Of a DNA stretch of 64,000 bases, positions 1 through 7,508 are shown piece after piece (position 1 is the first letter of the stretch; every line of letters starts with the position of its first letter). The DNA comes from BOG-1155 sp963717985 (GTDB taxonomy: Bacteria > Desulfobacterota > Syntrophorhabdia > Syntrophorhabdales > WCHB1-27), in assembly GCA_963717985.1 (NCBI GenBank), contig CAVQYC010000004.1, positions 310,001-374,000 of the forward strand, in the 5' to 3' direction. The notes under the pieces were generated by a model that ran no database searches, was not told where the DNA came from, and was given only the letters and a program-made list of their open reading frames with translations. The translations under genes were made by a program, and so were the position numbers.

Positions 1-118
1 CGAAGGGACGGTGCGGTTCAGCTTCAGTCACGCCACTACGGAAGATGAAATCCGGCGCGGCCTGGAGGCCGTGGCGCAAATAAGTGCCGCATATCACACT
101 GAGACAAGGAGGAAGTGA
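1..118 (+). CDS. C-terminal end of a cysteine desulfurase (partial)
   Basis: Only the last 38 codons are inside the window, read in the frame that starts at base 2 and stops with TGA at 116-118. The tail reads like the C-terminus of class V aminotransferases of the NifS/CsdB type (VRFSFSHATTEDEIRRGLEA), a segment that in the family follows the conserved small domain. The enzyme family releases sulfur or selenium from cysteine or selenocysteine as an enzyme-bound persulfide, using PLP. The stop codon overlaps the yedF start (TGATG), so the genes are co-transcribed. The neighbour pairing with YedF and DUF3343 supports a role in sulfur or selenium trafficking. Assignment rests on a short piece plus context. 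Confidence 0.6.
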   Translation, partial: EGTVRFSFSHATTEDEIRRGLEAVAQISAAYHTETRRK

Positions 119-735
119 TGTCTGAATTGGTGGACGCAAAAGGACTCGCCTGCCCTGAGCCGGTCATTCTCACAAAAAAAGCCCTTGATGCACACGATGA
201 AGTGACGGTCCTGGTAGACAACACAACCGCCCTTGAGAACGTGAAGCGCCTTGCGTCGGTTTCAGGGTGCGCCGTCGACGTCAGCGACGAATCAGGCGGC
301 ATATTCCGCATCGACATCAAGAAACGACAGGGCAGCGGGACGGCATGCAAAGCATCACCGGAATGCCCGCAGCCTGAAGGCGCGCCGCACGCTCTGCCCG
401 GACCCACGATATTCCTGATCGCGTCACACGTCATGGGGCATGGAAACGACGATCTGGGGGCCCTTCTGATGAAAGCCTTCATCCACACCGCTGTCGATCT
501 GGAACACCGGCCCGACATGATGATCTTTTACAACACGGGGGTGAGGCTGGCGGCAACGGACTCCGGCGTGGTGGACGACCTGAAGGCACTCGTTGAGAAG
601 GGAGTCAAGATCCTCCTATGCGGTACCTGTGTGAATTTCTTTGATCTGAGCGGCAAGACCGGCGCGGGGACCATATCGAACATGTACGACATTGCGAGCG
701 CTTTGTCGACGGCGGGAAGAATCGTTAAGCCATGA
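118..735 (+). CDS. yedF: YedF: TusA/DsrE-fold selenium-metabolism sulfurtransferase-like protein
   Basis: The 205-residue protein has an N-terminal TusA/SirA-like domain (about 1-70) with the family CPEP motif (Cys12), a proline-rich linker, and a C-terminal DsrE-like domain (about 95-205) containing CGTC. This two-domain layout and length match the YedF family, which is associated with selenium metabolism but has no proven reaction; Cys12 would be expected to carry a persulfide or selenide. I place the start at ATG 118 because AAGGAGGAA (106-114) is well spaced for it, whereas the GTG at 115 is too close. It overlaps the upstream cysteine desulfurase stop and the downstream DUF3343 start, so the three form one operon. 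The protein is likely cytoplasmic. Confidence 0.9.
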   Translation: MSELVDAKGLACPEPVILTKKALDAHDEVTVLVDNTTALENVKRLASVSGCAVDVSDESGGIFRIDIKKRQGSGTACKASPECPQPEGAPHALPGPTIFLIASHVMGHGNDDLGALLMKAFIHTAVDLEHRPDMMIFYNTGVRLAATDSGVVDDLKALVEKGVKILLCGTCVNFFDLSGKTGAGTISNMYDIASALSTAGRIVKP

Positions 736-965
736 GAGAGGATATAACTTACTGGGTGGCGCTATTCGACTCCGTCAGCCATGTGATGAAGGCGGAGAAA
801 ATACTGAAGGAAGCGAACATACCCTATAAGATCATTCCGGTGCCGAAGAGCATAAGTGTCGATTGCGGAGTATGCCTGCGCTTCCTCACCGAGCAAAAGG
901 AGACGATCGTGGAGGCCCTCCGATCGTATGTCCACGTGAGCGAGATACGCGAACTGCCGCGGTAA
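732..965 (+). CDS. DUF3343 family putative Se/S carrier-like protein
   Basis: This small 77-residue protein matches the DUF3343 pattern: an N-terminal aromatic strand (YWVALFDSVSHVMKAE), a central PVP motif and a conserved DCGVCLRF segment with a CxxC pair at Cys45 and Cys48. Members are often encoded beside YedF and cysteine desulfurases and are described as putative sulfur/selenium carriers; their biochemistry is not established. The start ATG overlaps the yedF stop by four bases (ATGA), which implies translational coupling. The CxxC pair is the obvious candidate site for binding sulfur, selenium or a metal. Expected location is the cytoplasm. Confidence 0.85.
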   Translation: MREDITYWVALFDSVSHVMKAEKILKEANIPYKIIPVPKSISVDCGVCLRFLTEQKETIVEALRSYVHVSEIRELPR

Positions 966-1007
966 GTCACTTCAAGATCGAGATTCCATTTTACTACAGT
1001 TTTGGTG

Positions 1008-1013
1008 TATACT
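1008..1013 (+). promoter_or_regulatory. Candidate -10 element of the tRNA-Arg gene
   Basis: TATACT matches the sigma-70 -10 consensus in five of six bases and lies 12 bases before the tRNA, as expected for a tRNA promoter. I see no good -35 hexamer 16-18 bases upstream, so this is tentative. Confidence 0.35.
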
Positions 1014-1025
1014 TTTGAACACGTT

Positions 1026-1099
1026 GCGCCCGTGGCTCAGTTGGATAGAGCGTCGGCCTCCGGAGCCGAAGGCCGCAGGTTCGAATCCTGCCGGGCGCG
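1026..1099 (+). tRNA. tRNA-Arg (anticodon CCG)
   Basis: A complete 74-base cloverleaf can be folded. The acceptor stem GCGCCCG pairs with CGGGCGC, the D stem is GCTC/GAGC, and the anticodon stem TCGGC/GCCGA encloses the loop CTCCGGA with anticodon CCG. The T arm GCAGG-TTCGAAT-CCTGC is intact. The discriminator base is G and CCA is not encoded, so the tail must be added after transcription. It decodes CGG arginine codons. Confidence 0.97.
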
Positions 1100-1162
1100 C
1101 TTAAAATTTCACTTGTCCCATTCATTTTTGCAAGGCGAATTCCGTAAAGGAGAGGTATCACC

Positions 1163-1741
1163 ATGAAGCTGAATGCGATAATCTTTGCCCTCTTCCTTGC
1201 CTTCATCACATTACTTTTTTCCGGTGTGTCGTACGGGTTCAAGCAGGCAGACATCGACAAGCTCCTGGCAACGAAGCAGTGTGCCTTTTGCGACCTCAAG
1301 ACTGCCCGCCTGGTCGACGTGAGCCTGCCCGGCGCCAGGCTCTCCGGCTCCATCCTGTCCGACGCGGATCTGAAAGGCGCGGACCTTTCAGAAAGCAACT
1401 TGCGAAACGCCATGCTGGCTCGAGCAAACCTGTCGTGGGCAAACCTGTCGGGCGCTGATCTTTCCCACGCCAGCTTCTCACACGCCAGGCTCCTGCACGC
1501 CAATCTCTCACACGCCAAACTACTTGGCGCCGACCTCCCCAACGCCGATTTGTCCGACGCCGATTTGTCCGACGCCGATTTGTCCCGTGCCAACCTCTTC
1601 GGCGCGGACCTGTCACGGACAAACATCTCCGGCGCGATCTTTGCGGGCGTCCGCTGGCCGGATGGAACAAAGTGCTCCGATGACTCGGTAGGAAAATGCA
1701 TCAAGGCGCCACCGCCAATTCCCACGGGAGGTATGTTCTAA
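1163..1741 (+). CDS. Secreted pentapeptide-repeat protein
   Basis: The 192-residue product begins with a signal peptide (basic MKLNA, then a hydrophobic stretch to about residue 25). After a short segment with a CAFC pair it carries about 20 pentapeptide repeats of the A(D/N)LSx type (residues about 48-165), which in this family fold into a right-handed beta-helix. The C-terminal end has two more cysteines and a proline-rich tail. The family is structural, and no enzymatic function follows from the repeats. AAAGGAGAGG lies just before the ATG. At DNA level the stretch around 1547-1590 is a near-perfect 15-base tandem repeat, a hot spot for repeat-number change. It converges on the lytic transglycosylase gene, with only 12 bases between the two stop codons. 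Confidence 0.85.
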   Translation: MKLNAIIFALFLAFITLLFSGVSYGFKQADIDKLLATKQCAFCDLKTARLVDVSLPGARLSGSILSDADLKGADLSESNLRNAMLARANLSWANLSGADLSHASFSHARLLHANLSHAKLLGADLPNADLSDADLSDADLSRANLFGADLSRTNISGAIFAGVRWPDGTKCSDDSVGKCIKAPPPIPTGGMF

Positions 1742-1753
1742 GAGCCTTTTTAT

Positions 1754-3292
1754 TTAAGGCCGGCCCCGCGTCTTTCGCACCTTGGCAGTGCGGCCTTCCC
1801 CCTTCCCGGCCTTATGAAGCGGATGCCGGTCAGCCTTACGCACGACGTGTTTTGCAAGTCCCGGCTTCGCGTCCAGGGAAATACGGTGTCTCCTGGCACT
1901 CTTCAGGGTAACGATATCCGTTTCGTCATCCGCCGAAAAGGCGATCCGCTCGCTACCCCCATTACCGGCGACCCTGACATCGGAGCCGGCATCCCGCTTT
2001 CCGGGCGCGAACTGCGGGATGTAGAGGACTCGTCCCCTTGCAAAGATCACGTGATCTCCACCTTCATTCACGAGCATGAGGTCTGAGCACGAAACCCCGT
2101 AGCGCTTCATGATGCCTGCGAGGGAATTCCCCTTCTTCACCTGATATTTCACTACCCCCACCACATTCCCGCCACTTTCCAGTTCTGCATCGAGTCTCTC
2201 CCTGACCGCATCAGGACTGGCGATTCCGGGAAGCGTAATCTGATACTCCTTCCGATTGGGCGGCGTAATACCTCTTACAATTTCGGGGTTAAGGGCCTTC
2301 ACTTCACCGACATCCAGGGACAGGGTGTGGGCGATTCTTCCGAGGGCCACGCCACCGGGAACTCCGACTTTCATCAGCTTGTTGACAACGGGATGGCCGG
2401 TATCGGCAAAGCCGTACTTTTCCGGATCTTTCGCGATAAGCGCGGCAGCGATCAATTGAGGCACATATTCCTGAGTTTCTTTCGGCAATGTTTTACATGC
2501 CCTCAGCTTCCAGAAGTCCTTCGTGTCATGTTTCTCAATGGCCCTCTCCACCCTGTGCTCTCCGGCGTTGTAGCCGGCCGCGGCGAGATACCAACACCCA
2601 AACCTGTCAAAAAGCTCCTTCAGATACCTGGCTGCTGCCACTGTCGATTTATCGAGGTTGCACCGCTCGTCCACCCAGAAATCCACCTTGAGACCGTACC
2701 GCTCACCGGTCTCGTGGATAAACTGCCACGGTCCCCTTGCCTTCGCGGGCGAATGGGCCTTCATATTGAAACCACTCTCTATCATCGCAAGATAAACGAG
2801 ATCCTCGGGAAGCCCGTTTTCCTTGAGGATGGCCCTGATCGTCGGCACGTACCTCTTGGCGCGCTCAAGCCAGCGCGCAAAGACTTTGCGCCCGGTCCCG
2901 GTAAAGTATTTTATGTAGAGATTGACCGCATCGTTAAGGACAACGGGTATGTCGAAACCATCGGAGACGCCGGACGCGGCGAGCGACTTCTGGACTGTCT
3001 CAATAATCCCTCTTTCTTCCTCGGTAAGCTCATTCTTCCCATATGACGCATCCTCGCCTGCCTCTTCCCTATCGTCATTCTCTATGGTCCGCGCCCACGG
3101 CGCGCGGGAAAAGAGAGGGCTATCGGGAAGCGCATCCTGAGCATCCTCGCGCAGCCCGTTTCCATAATCCACCGGGCAAGACCCTCCCTCGGCCGGCCTG
3201 TCCTCCCCATCCTGCAGACAGAACGCCTGATGAGGACAAACCAGGAGAAAAAGGGAGACGATCATAAAGGTAACAAAGACGGGCCTTGTCAT
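1754..3292 (-). CDS. LysM-containing membrane-bound lytic murein transglycosylase (MltD type)
   Basis: The product is a peptidoglycan lytic transglycosylase, which cleaves MurNAc-GlcNAc bonds with formation of 1,6-anhydroMurNAc. From the ATG at 3292 it has 512 residues: a hydrophobic signal segment (about 4-25), an acidic low-complexity region, an SLT domain (about 155-260) with the catalytic glutamate in AMIESGFN (Glu172) and the family motifs ARGPWQF and AAAGYNAGE, and one LysM peptidoglycan-binding domain near 375-425 (KKGNSLAGIMKRYGV). The C-terminus is basic. A longer reading from TTG 3334 exists, but it would put 14 polar residues before the signal peptide, so I prefer the internal ATG. 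The expected location is the periplasm or envelope. It is transcribed convergently with the pentapeptide gene. Confidence 0.88.
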   Translation of the reverse strand: MTRPVFVTFMIVSLFLLVCPHQAFCLQDGEDRPAEGGSCPVDYGNGLREDAQDALPDSPLFSRAPWARTIENDDREEAGEDASYGKNELTEEERGIIETVQKSLAASGVSDGFDIPVVLNDAVNLYIKYFTGTGRKVFARWLERAKRYVPTIRAILKENGLPEDLVYLAMIESGFNMKAHSPAKARGPWQFIHETGERYGLKVDFWVDERCNLDKSTVAAARYLKELFDRFGCWYLAAAGYNAGEHRVERAIEKHDTKDFWKLRACKTLPKETQEYVPQLIAAALIAKDPEKYGFADTGHPVVNKLMKVGVPGGVALGRIAHTLSLDVGEVKALNPEIVRGITPPNRKEYQITLPGIASPDAVRERLDAELESGGNVVGVVKYQVKKGNSLAGIMKRYGVSCSDLMLVNEGGDHVIFARGRVLYIPQFAPGKRDAGSDVRVAGNGGSERIAFSADDETDIVTLKSARRHRISLDAKPGLAKHVVRKADRHPLHKAGKGEGRTAKVRKTRGRP

Positions 3293-3397
3293 ACTCACGC
3301 CATGGAGGATATCAGATGCGCCCCGATGCGTCAAGAAAAAAGGGCCGGGGAGAGACCCCCGACCCCTTGGTGATCATCGCTGCTTCGCACCGCGAAG

Positions 3398-3544
3398 CTA
3401 CATCGGAACCGGCCCTTTTCCGGCTGTGCGTTCACTGCAATCAAGGCACCGGTACGCCTTTTTGTCGAAATATTTCATGACGCGCTCTCTTTCAGGTTTC
3501 TCCTCCGGCTCCGCTTTATGCGGCTGGATCCGCGGTGTGGACAC
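3398..3544 (-). CDS. Possible small CxxC protein (48 residues or fewer)
   Basis: A short open frame upstream of the lytic transglycosylase ends with a YRCLDCSER segment and stops at 3398-3400. It could start at GTG 3544 (48 residues) or at ATG 3478 (26 residues, beginning MKYFDKK). The N-terminal part is charged and looks disordered, and the C-terminal part has a single CxxC pair. An AGGAGG sequence lies upstream but too far from the GTG for an ideal ribosome-binding site. It could be a genuine zinc-ribbon-like small protein, the tail of a decayed gene, or chance. An inverted repeat (3338-3348 with 3409-3419, 11-base arms) spans its 3' end. Confidence 0.3.
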   Translation of the reverse strand: MSTPRIQPHKAEPEEKPERERVMKYFDKKAYRCLDCSERTAGKGPVPM

Positions 3545-3604
3545 ACGGTCTTCGTCTCGTCCTCCTGTGAGGCCTGGGGAAGTAGATCCGGCTTTTTATG
3601 CCCC

Positions 3605-3985
3605 TTATTGTTTTTCCACATACTGCGCCGGTACGCTCTTGCCATGTGCTGTCAGAAGATCCCGATATCCTTGCACGGTCCATGATAAAACCTCCCCTTT
3701 CGGCCTGAAGGTGGGCTCCTTGTGCAGCCGTCCCCATTCTCCGACCCATAGCCAGCCATCCCCCGTCTTCACCCTTGCCTGGCAGTGACTCTTCCAGACA
3801 AAGGCGCCCCACAGGAGTCCGTCGAGGTGAAGGGCATAGCAGGCTACCCTTGTCTCATACCCTTCCGCGGCATATCGTTCTGCGTCGATAATTGCCTTCC
3901 AGCGGCACGTAGAGCACGAGGGAGCCACGAAGAGAACGAGAAATAGCAAAACCCATATCCAATTTCTCTTTTTGCCGTTTTTCAT
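3605..3985 (-). CDS. Small secreted protein of unknown function
   Basis: The 126-residue product is not one I recognise. It has a strongly basic N-terminus (MKNGKKRN) and a hydrophobic segment (about 9-25) ending at APSCSTC. It is therefore exported, and may be a lipoprotein, although the residues before the cysteine are not a textbook lipobox. The mature part is rich in tryptophan and aromatics (WLWVGEWGR) and has several cysteines, which suggests a small folded periplasmic domain. GAGGAGA precedes the ATG at good spacing, so translation is credible. It lies on the same strand as the downstream transglycosylase and the upstream oxidoreductase, but with gaps of about 100 bases or more. Confidence 0.6.
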   Translation of the reverse strand: MKNGKKRNWIWVLLFLVLFVAPSCSTCRWKAIIDAERYAAEGYETRVACYALHLDGLLWGAFVWKSHCQARVKTGDGWLWVGEWGRLHKEPTFRPKGEVLSWTVQGYRDLLTAHGKSVPAQYVEKQ

Positions 3986-4084
3986 AAGTATCTCCTCATA
4001 TCAAAGACTCCGCGTAGTATGCCCGTATGCATGTGCTTCTCAACGTCACTGGTCTTCCCTCGCTTCCTTTGTCTTTCCCATGAC

Positions 4085-5170
4085 CTATCTGTCAAGCCCG
4101 TTCAATTTGACAACCCTTCCCATCTTCGAGGACGCGTACAAGGCTTCTACCACTTCATGTGCCCTCAAACCGTCCACGGCATCGCCCAGGGCGGTGCTGT
4201 TTCCACGGATCGCTGAAAGAAACGCCTTCCACTCCGCACTCCAACTGACGTCCTCAACAGGAAAAAACTCATGCTCGATGTCCGGCACACCCCCCCCTTC
4301 CCTCCTTCTGCCGAATTCAAGGGACTCCGTGCCGCAGCTTCCCCCCAGGCCTTCGGCCCTGAGATAACCCGCGTCGCCAAAGATCTCGAAAGAAAAGATA
4401 TCCCTCCAGTTCGTCCAACCGACGTGAAAAGCGGCGGTGATGTCCTGGCTGGTTTTCATGATCCCGTATGCATTATCCTCAACTTCCATAGGCCAACATT
4501 GTGTCTCCACCCTGCCGTAAACCTCAGTGACCTCACCACCGAACCACCTGATCAGATCGATCACGTGAATACCCTGATCGAGGAGCTCACCGCCGCCGCA
4601 CAGGTCTCTTGAGGCACGCCATTCCTTCTCCATACCCGGCCGTCCCCCGTGGCCGTAACGAGCCCTGATGCTGAAGACCCTCCCAATGCCGCCGCTCTCG
4701 CAGACCGCCTTGGCCTTCCATATGGCGGGGTGAAAACGATGGTTGGAGCCGACCTTGAGGATCAGCCTGTTCTTCACCGGTCCATCACCCGGGCAAGGGA
4801 TCCCGTCCCCCTGGGCAGGCGCTTCACCTGTTGCAACACGGCGGCCGGTTGATGCATGCGCCGCCATCTCAGCCGCTTCCCGTACGTTTCGTCCGAGCGG
4901 CTTCTCAACGAGCACATGTTTGCCGCATGCCAGCGCATTGATGACAATCTCCCGGCTGAATTTGTTTACCACCGAGACGATGACCGCCTCGGTCTCCGTG
5001 TCGCACAAAAGGGCGTGGTAGTCGTGAAAGGGCTCGCAGGAAAATTCTCCGGCAAGCCTAAGGGCGGCTTCCACATTCGTATCACAACAGGCAACCAGCG
5101 TCTCCTCCGCGCCGACCGCCGAGGCCCTCTTGCGGCCGATCAAGCCGCATCCGATGATGGCTACGCGCAT
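4085..5170 (-). CDS. Gfo/Idh/MocA family oxidoreductase
   Basis: This is an NAD(P)-dependent sugar or sugar-nucleotide dehydrogenase of 361 residues, the usual family length. The N-terminal Rossmann fold starts with GCGLIG (7-12) and contains the family EKP motif at 89-91. The C-terminal alpha/beta domain (about 130-340) carries GGGELLDQGIHVIDLIRWF, typical of members that act on nucleotide sugars or inositol-like substrates. The exact substrate cannot be read from sequence. AGGAGG sits at good distance from ATG 5170. It stands alone between unknown genes and the HTH/receiver cluster, about 2.3 kb from the polysaccharide locus on the opposite strand, so a part in glycan precursor synthesis is plausible but unproven. 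Confidence 0.85.
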   Translation of the reverse strand: MRVAIIGCGLIGRKRASAVGAEETLVACCDTNVEAALRLAGEFSCEPFHDYHALLCDTETEAVIVSVVNKFSREIVINALACGKHVLVEKPLGRNVREAAEMAAHASTGRRVATGEAPAQGDGIPCPGDGPVKNRLILKVGSNHRFHPAIWKAKAVCESGGIGRVFSIRARYGHGGRPGMEKEWRASRDLCGGGELLDQGIHVIDLIRWFGGEVTEVYGRVETQCWPMEVEDNAYGIMKTSQDITAAFHVGWTNWRDIFSFEIFGDAGYLRAEGLGGSCGTESLEFGRRREGGGVPDIEHEFFPVEDVSWSAEWKAFLSAIRGNSTALGDAVDGLRAHEVVEALYASSKMGRVVKLNGLDR

Positions 5171-5314
5171 GTTTTTCCTCCTATCCTCGCGGCGTGCAGG
5201 AAAAAAAGTACTTAATTGTCTATCAGACTTTTCCTATCTCCCCGGCAACGTTCTTGTGGGGATAAGGGCAACACCCGTCCGGGCCGACAGGCGGCGGTTC
5301 TCAATTGTTCGGAA

Positions 5315-5542
5315 TTAGCGGGGCTTCACACGATTATCCACGGAAAGAACATCGTTCCCGTTGATCAGTCTCAGGATCGAATCCCGGTATATCCGCAAAG
5401 ACCCCTTGACCTTGATGCCTTGAATTGTCCCTATCCGATGCCAACGATATACTGTCTTGAGAGAAACGCTGAGGAATGAGGCGACGTCATGTGGTCTCAA
5501 GAGAGTTTTATCAGGCAGGTCTTGATACTTCTCGTTATTCAC
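5315..5542 (-). CDS. Excisionase/MerR-like helix-turn-helix DNA-binding protein (copy 1)
   Basis: This small HTH_17-type protein has the core LLRPHDVASFLSVSLKTVYRW followed by a wing-like segment ending in SLRIYRDSILRLI. From GTG 5542, which has GGAGGT three bases upstream, it is 75 residues; a longer reading from TTG 5563 would run through that ribosome-binding site. It is clearly paralogous to the protein encoded at 6301-6534, sharing LRP..VASFL.VS..TVYRW and SLRI.R.SIL.L. Such proteins are found as phage excisionases and as small transcription regulators. The absence of an integrase and the position near the polysaccharide locus favour a regulator. Confidence 0.75.
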   Translation of the reverse strand: MNNEKYQDLPDKTLLRPHDVASFLSVSLKTVYRWHRIGTIQGIKVKGSLRIYRDSILRLINGNDVLSVDNRVKPR

Positions 5543-5625
5543 GACACCTCCGAAAAACTGCAATAGGCTTTGTCACGCATGCGGAATCGGCGTTGTGTGA
5601 AATAGTGCGGAAGCGGCGAGCGCAC

Positions 5626-6108
5626 TCACTTGTTCCCCGGCCGTGCCCCAGACGTCGAAGCGGTAATGAGGCGCAGCAGGCTCTCGGGATCAAAAGGCTT
5701 GGCAAGGAAGGCGCACGCACCCCTCTGAATCGCATCTTCCCTCACATAAACGTCTGCCGCACCGCTCATCATGATTACAGGGATATCCAGGTTCTCTCTC
5801 CTGATGCCTTCCAGCACTCCGAACCCGTCAGGAGCCACGCCCAGGTCCACATCCAGCACCACCGCGCTGAACGCCATCAACCGGAATTTGTCGATAGCTT
5901 CCTGGCCGCTCGATGCCGTTACCGATTTGAGACCGGCTTCTGTCAGCCAGGAAGAAAGCAGGTCAGCAATCAAATTGTCGTCGTCTACCAGCAATATGAG
6001 CGGCTCGTTTCTTTTCCTCACAAGATCCCCCCGGATACGGTCTCGAACGGCGTATTTTTCTACCCGCTGCAAATCGGGGCCGCTTCCTTTCGATGAAGTC
6101 CCGGACAT
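5626..6108 (-). CDS. Stand-alone response-regulator receiver protein
   Basis: The protein has a single CheY-like receiver domain at about residues 35-155 and no output domain. Visible landmarks are the acidic pair in LLVDDDN (near 41-44), the phospho-acceptor Asp in VVLDVDL (Asp86 from the chosen start), the switch Ser in IMMSG, and the conserved Lys in FLAKPFDP. I start it at ATG 6108 because CTGGAG precedes it; the frame stays open to 6231, so a longer N-terminus cannot be excluded. No histidine kinase gene is in the window. It lies between two paralogous small HTH proteins on the same strand, so it may act with them or sense signals for the divergent exopolysaccharide locus. That link is inference. 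Confidence 0.82.
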   Translation of the reverse strand: MSGTSSKGSGPDLQRVEKYAVRDRIRGDLVRKRNEPLILLVDDDNLIADLLSSWLTEAGLKSVTASSGQEAIDKFRLMAFSAVVLDVDLGVAPDGFGVLEGIRRENLDIPVIMMSGAADVYVREDAIQRGACAFLAKPFDPESLLRLITASTSGARPGNK

Positions 6109-6300
6109 GGGACGCTCCAGCCACGGGTTCTGAGCTACGGCGGTTGCCGTAATAGCCATACATGACACATCGGCCGACCAGCTTTCGGAAGGGCACCGGA
6201 GGCGGTGGCCGGACAGCGCGGTCGCGGGCATCCCGATGGTGGGTAAGCTACCGCATGGGATAGCAGTCGGCCTCCGTAAACACCTGGGTTGCCGCCCTTG

Positions 6301-6534
6301 CTATCTTTCGCCGCTAGACCTTTGCAACAGAGTCAGGATCGAGCCGCGGGTTATTCGCAGGGACTTGTTGATCCTGATCCCATCGAGTAAACCAAGCTCG
6401 AACCAACGGTAAACAGTCCTCTCGGAGACACGTAAGAACGATGCCACTTCGCTCGGCCTTAACATGGTCCTCGGCGGCAATTCCGTTCTCGCGTTCGGTT
6501 CTCCCATCCTGTCCTTTTCTTCTGATCCAAGCAT
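6301..6534 (-). CDS. Excisionase/MerR-like helix-turn-helix DNA-binding protein (copy 2)
   Basis: The 77-residue protein is built like the copy at 5315-5542: MLRPSEVASFLRVSERTVYRW is the recognition HTH, and SLRITRGSILTLL closes the fold. It may start at ATG 6534 or at ATG 6507, where AAAGGA is better placed. No dimerisation or effector domain is present. It is the gene nearest to the long upstream region of the polysaccharide locus and is transcribed away from it, a common arrangement for a local regulator. The family alone does not tell whether it activates or represses. Confidence 0.75.
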   Translation of the reverse strand: MLGSEEKDRMGEPNARTELPPRTMLRPSEVASFLRVSERTVYRWFELGLLDGIRINKSLRITRGSILTLLQRSSGER

Positions 6535-6558
6535 ATCGTCACCGCTGAGGGAGTCATG

Positions 6559-6579
6559 ACCACCGGCAGAGCCGGTGGT
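6559..6579. repeat. Perfect palindromic hairpin, 9-bp stem and 3-base loop
   Basis: ACCACCGGC, then AGA, then GCCGGTGGT forms an uninterrupted GC-rich stem. There is no T-run on either side, so it is not a standard intrinsic terminator. It may be a REP-like element or a protein-binding palindrome. Confidence 0.55.
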
Positions 6580-7236
6580 TCACCTTTAATGAGATGATAA
6601 TACCCAACGGAAAACCGTGTCTAAGACGCATGGCGCCAATGTCACTGCTGTCTAAAAAGTTTACAAAAATCCGCGATGGGTACGAGACAGACTATGAAGA
6701 GACCTTAAGCCCAGCATTCACCACCCCTATCCCAAAGAGAGCAACCTGAATTTGCCCGCCCTTTATATAGACTCTCCGGCGCACGGAATTCTTCCCTAAA
6801 TTTCGCCCCCTCTCTTCTTCTTTGCGTTTTTCTCTTCACGTCAACATTCTTTACAGATGTCAACGACGCCGGTTTATGTTGCGGCGGCCTTGAATTTTTT
6901 CTATGAAATCGTTGATACAGTGGTGACGGAGACCCACGGCATGACGTATGCCGTAGATGCCGTCGCACCCGATAAGCATTTCCCGTGTAAACTTCGTCGA
7001 CAGTGTTGTCACTAACCCTGCTGTCCCTGTAAAATGACTGCCCCCCGGCCCGCTTGCCCGAACTTACCCGGGCACCTGCCTTACTTCAGAGCAGGACGCG
7101 TGTAAAGGACCGGGACACAACCACGATGTCGCCCTCGACTTTTTCGCAAACCGTTTTCCGGCCCGAAACTACAGCTCGCAGTGATTTCAACCACTTGGAC
7201 GAGTGAGGGCCTTACATGTATGAGAACCTCGCCATG

Positions 7237-7252
7237 TGGCATGCTTATTGTA
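7237..7252 (+). promoter_or_regulatory. Candidate sigma-54 (RpoN) promoter 1
   Basis: TGGCATG-CTTA-TTGTA matches the -24/-12 consensus TGGCACG-N4-TTGCA at most positions with the required spacing. The -12 GC is GT here. The predicted transcript would begin near 7263, about 245 bases before the gene at 7509. A very similar site lies at 10148-10163. Confidence 0.45.
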
Positions 7253-7508
7253 AAATCCGGATTCAAGCGCAAAGGCAGTCTGCCAAGGTCGTTCATCTTA
7301 CGCGCTCTCTAAGCTCCTGAAAGCGAAAGCAGTTGTGGCGAGCTAACTGCCGCCAATGAAGATATCCGGCAGGGGGTGGTCTGTGCTTCAGCGGGAGGAC
7401 CGGGGCTTACATCGGAACCACGTAACGCACATGCATCACCCACAGATGGGCATCCGGCATGTGGCGGTAGCCTATCCTAATTATCTCATCTTCTTAAGGA
7501 CTTAGCAT

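Larger units (their letters stand above)
6535..7508. other. Long gene-poor region upstream of the polysaccharide locus
   Basis: About 970 bases lie between the divergent HTH gene and the first exopolysaccharide gene with no credible coding frame. The region contains a perfect short hairpin (6559-6579) and a sigma-54-like promoter (7237-7252). On the minus strand near 6781-6850 it carries a stretch that would translate as KTQRRREGAKF, a low-complexity sequence of a type common in intergenic repeats of many bacteria. Two frames (minus 6705-6968 and minus 7081-7296) are open but have no recognisable domain or ribosome-binding site. If the sigma-54-like site is used, the transcript has a leader of about 245 bases before the gene at 7509. 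Confidence 0.6.

Noticed and set aside
994..1725. A 243-residue minus-strand frame with SA/DK repeats
   Set aside because: It is the reverse reading of the tRNA and the pentapeptide repeats; its repeats are a by-product.
6705..6968. Minus-strand frame of 87 residues with KTQRRREGAKF
   Set aside because: It resembles spurious translations of intergenic repeats, with no ribosome-binding site or domain.
7081..7296. Minus-strand frame of 71 residues in the long upstream region
   Set aside because: No start signal, no recognisable domain, and it overlaps the sigma-54-like site.
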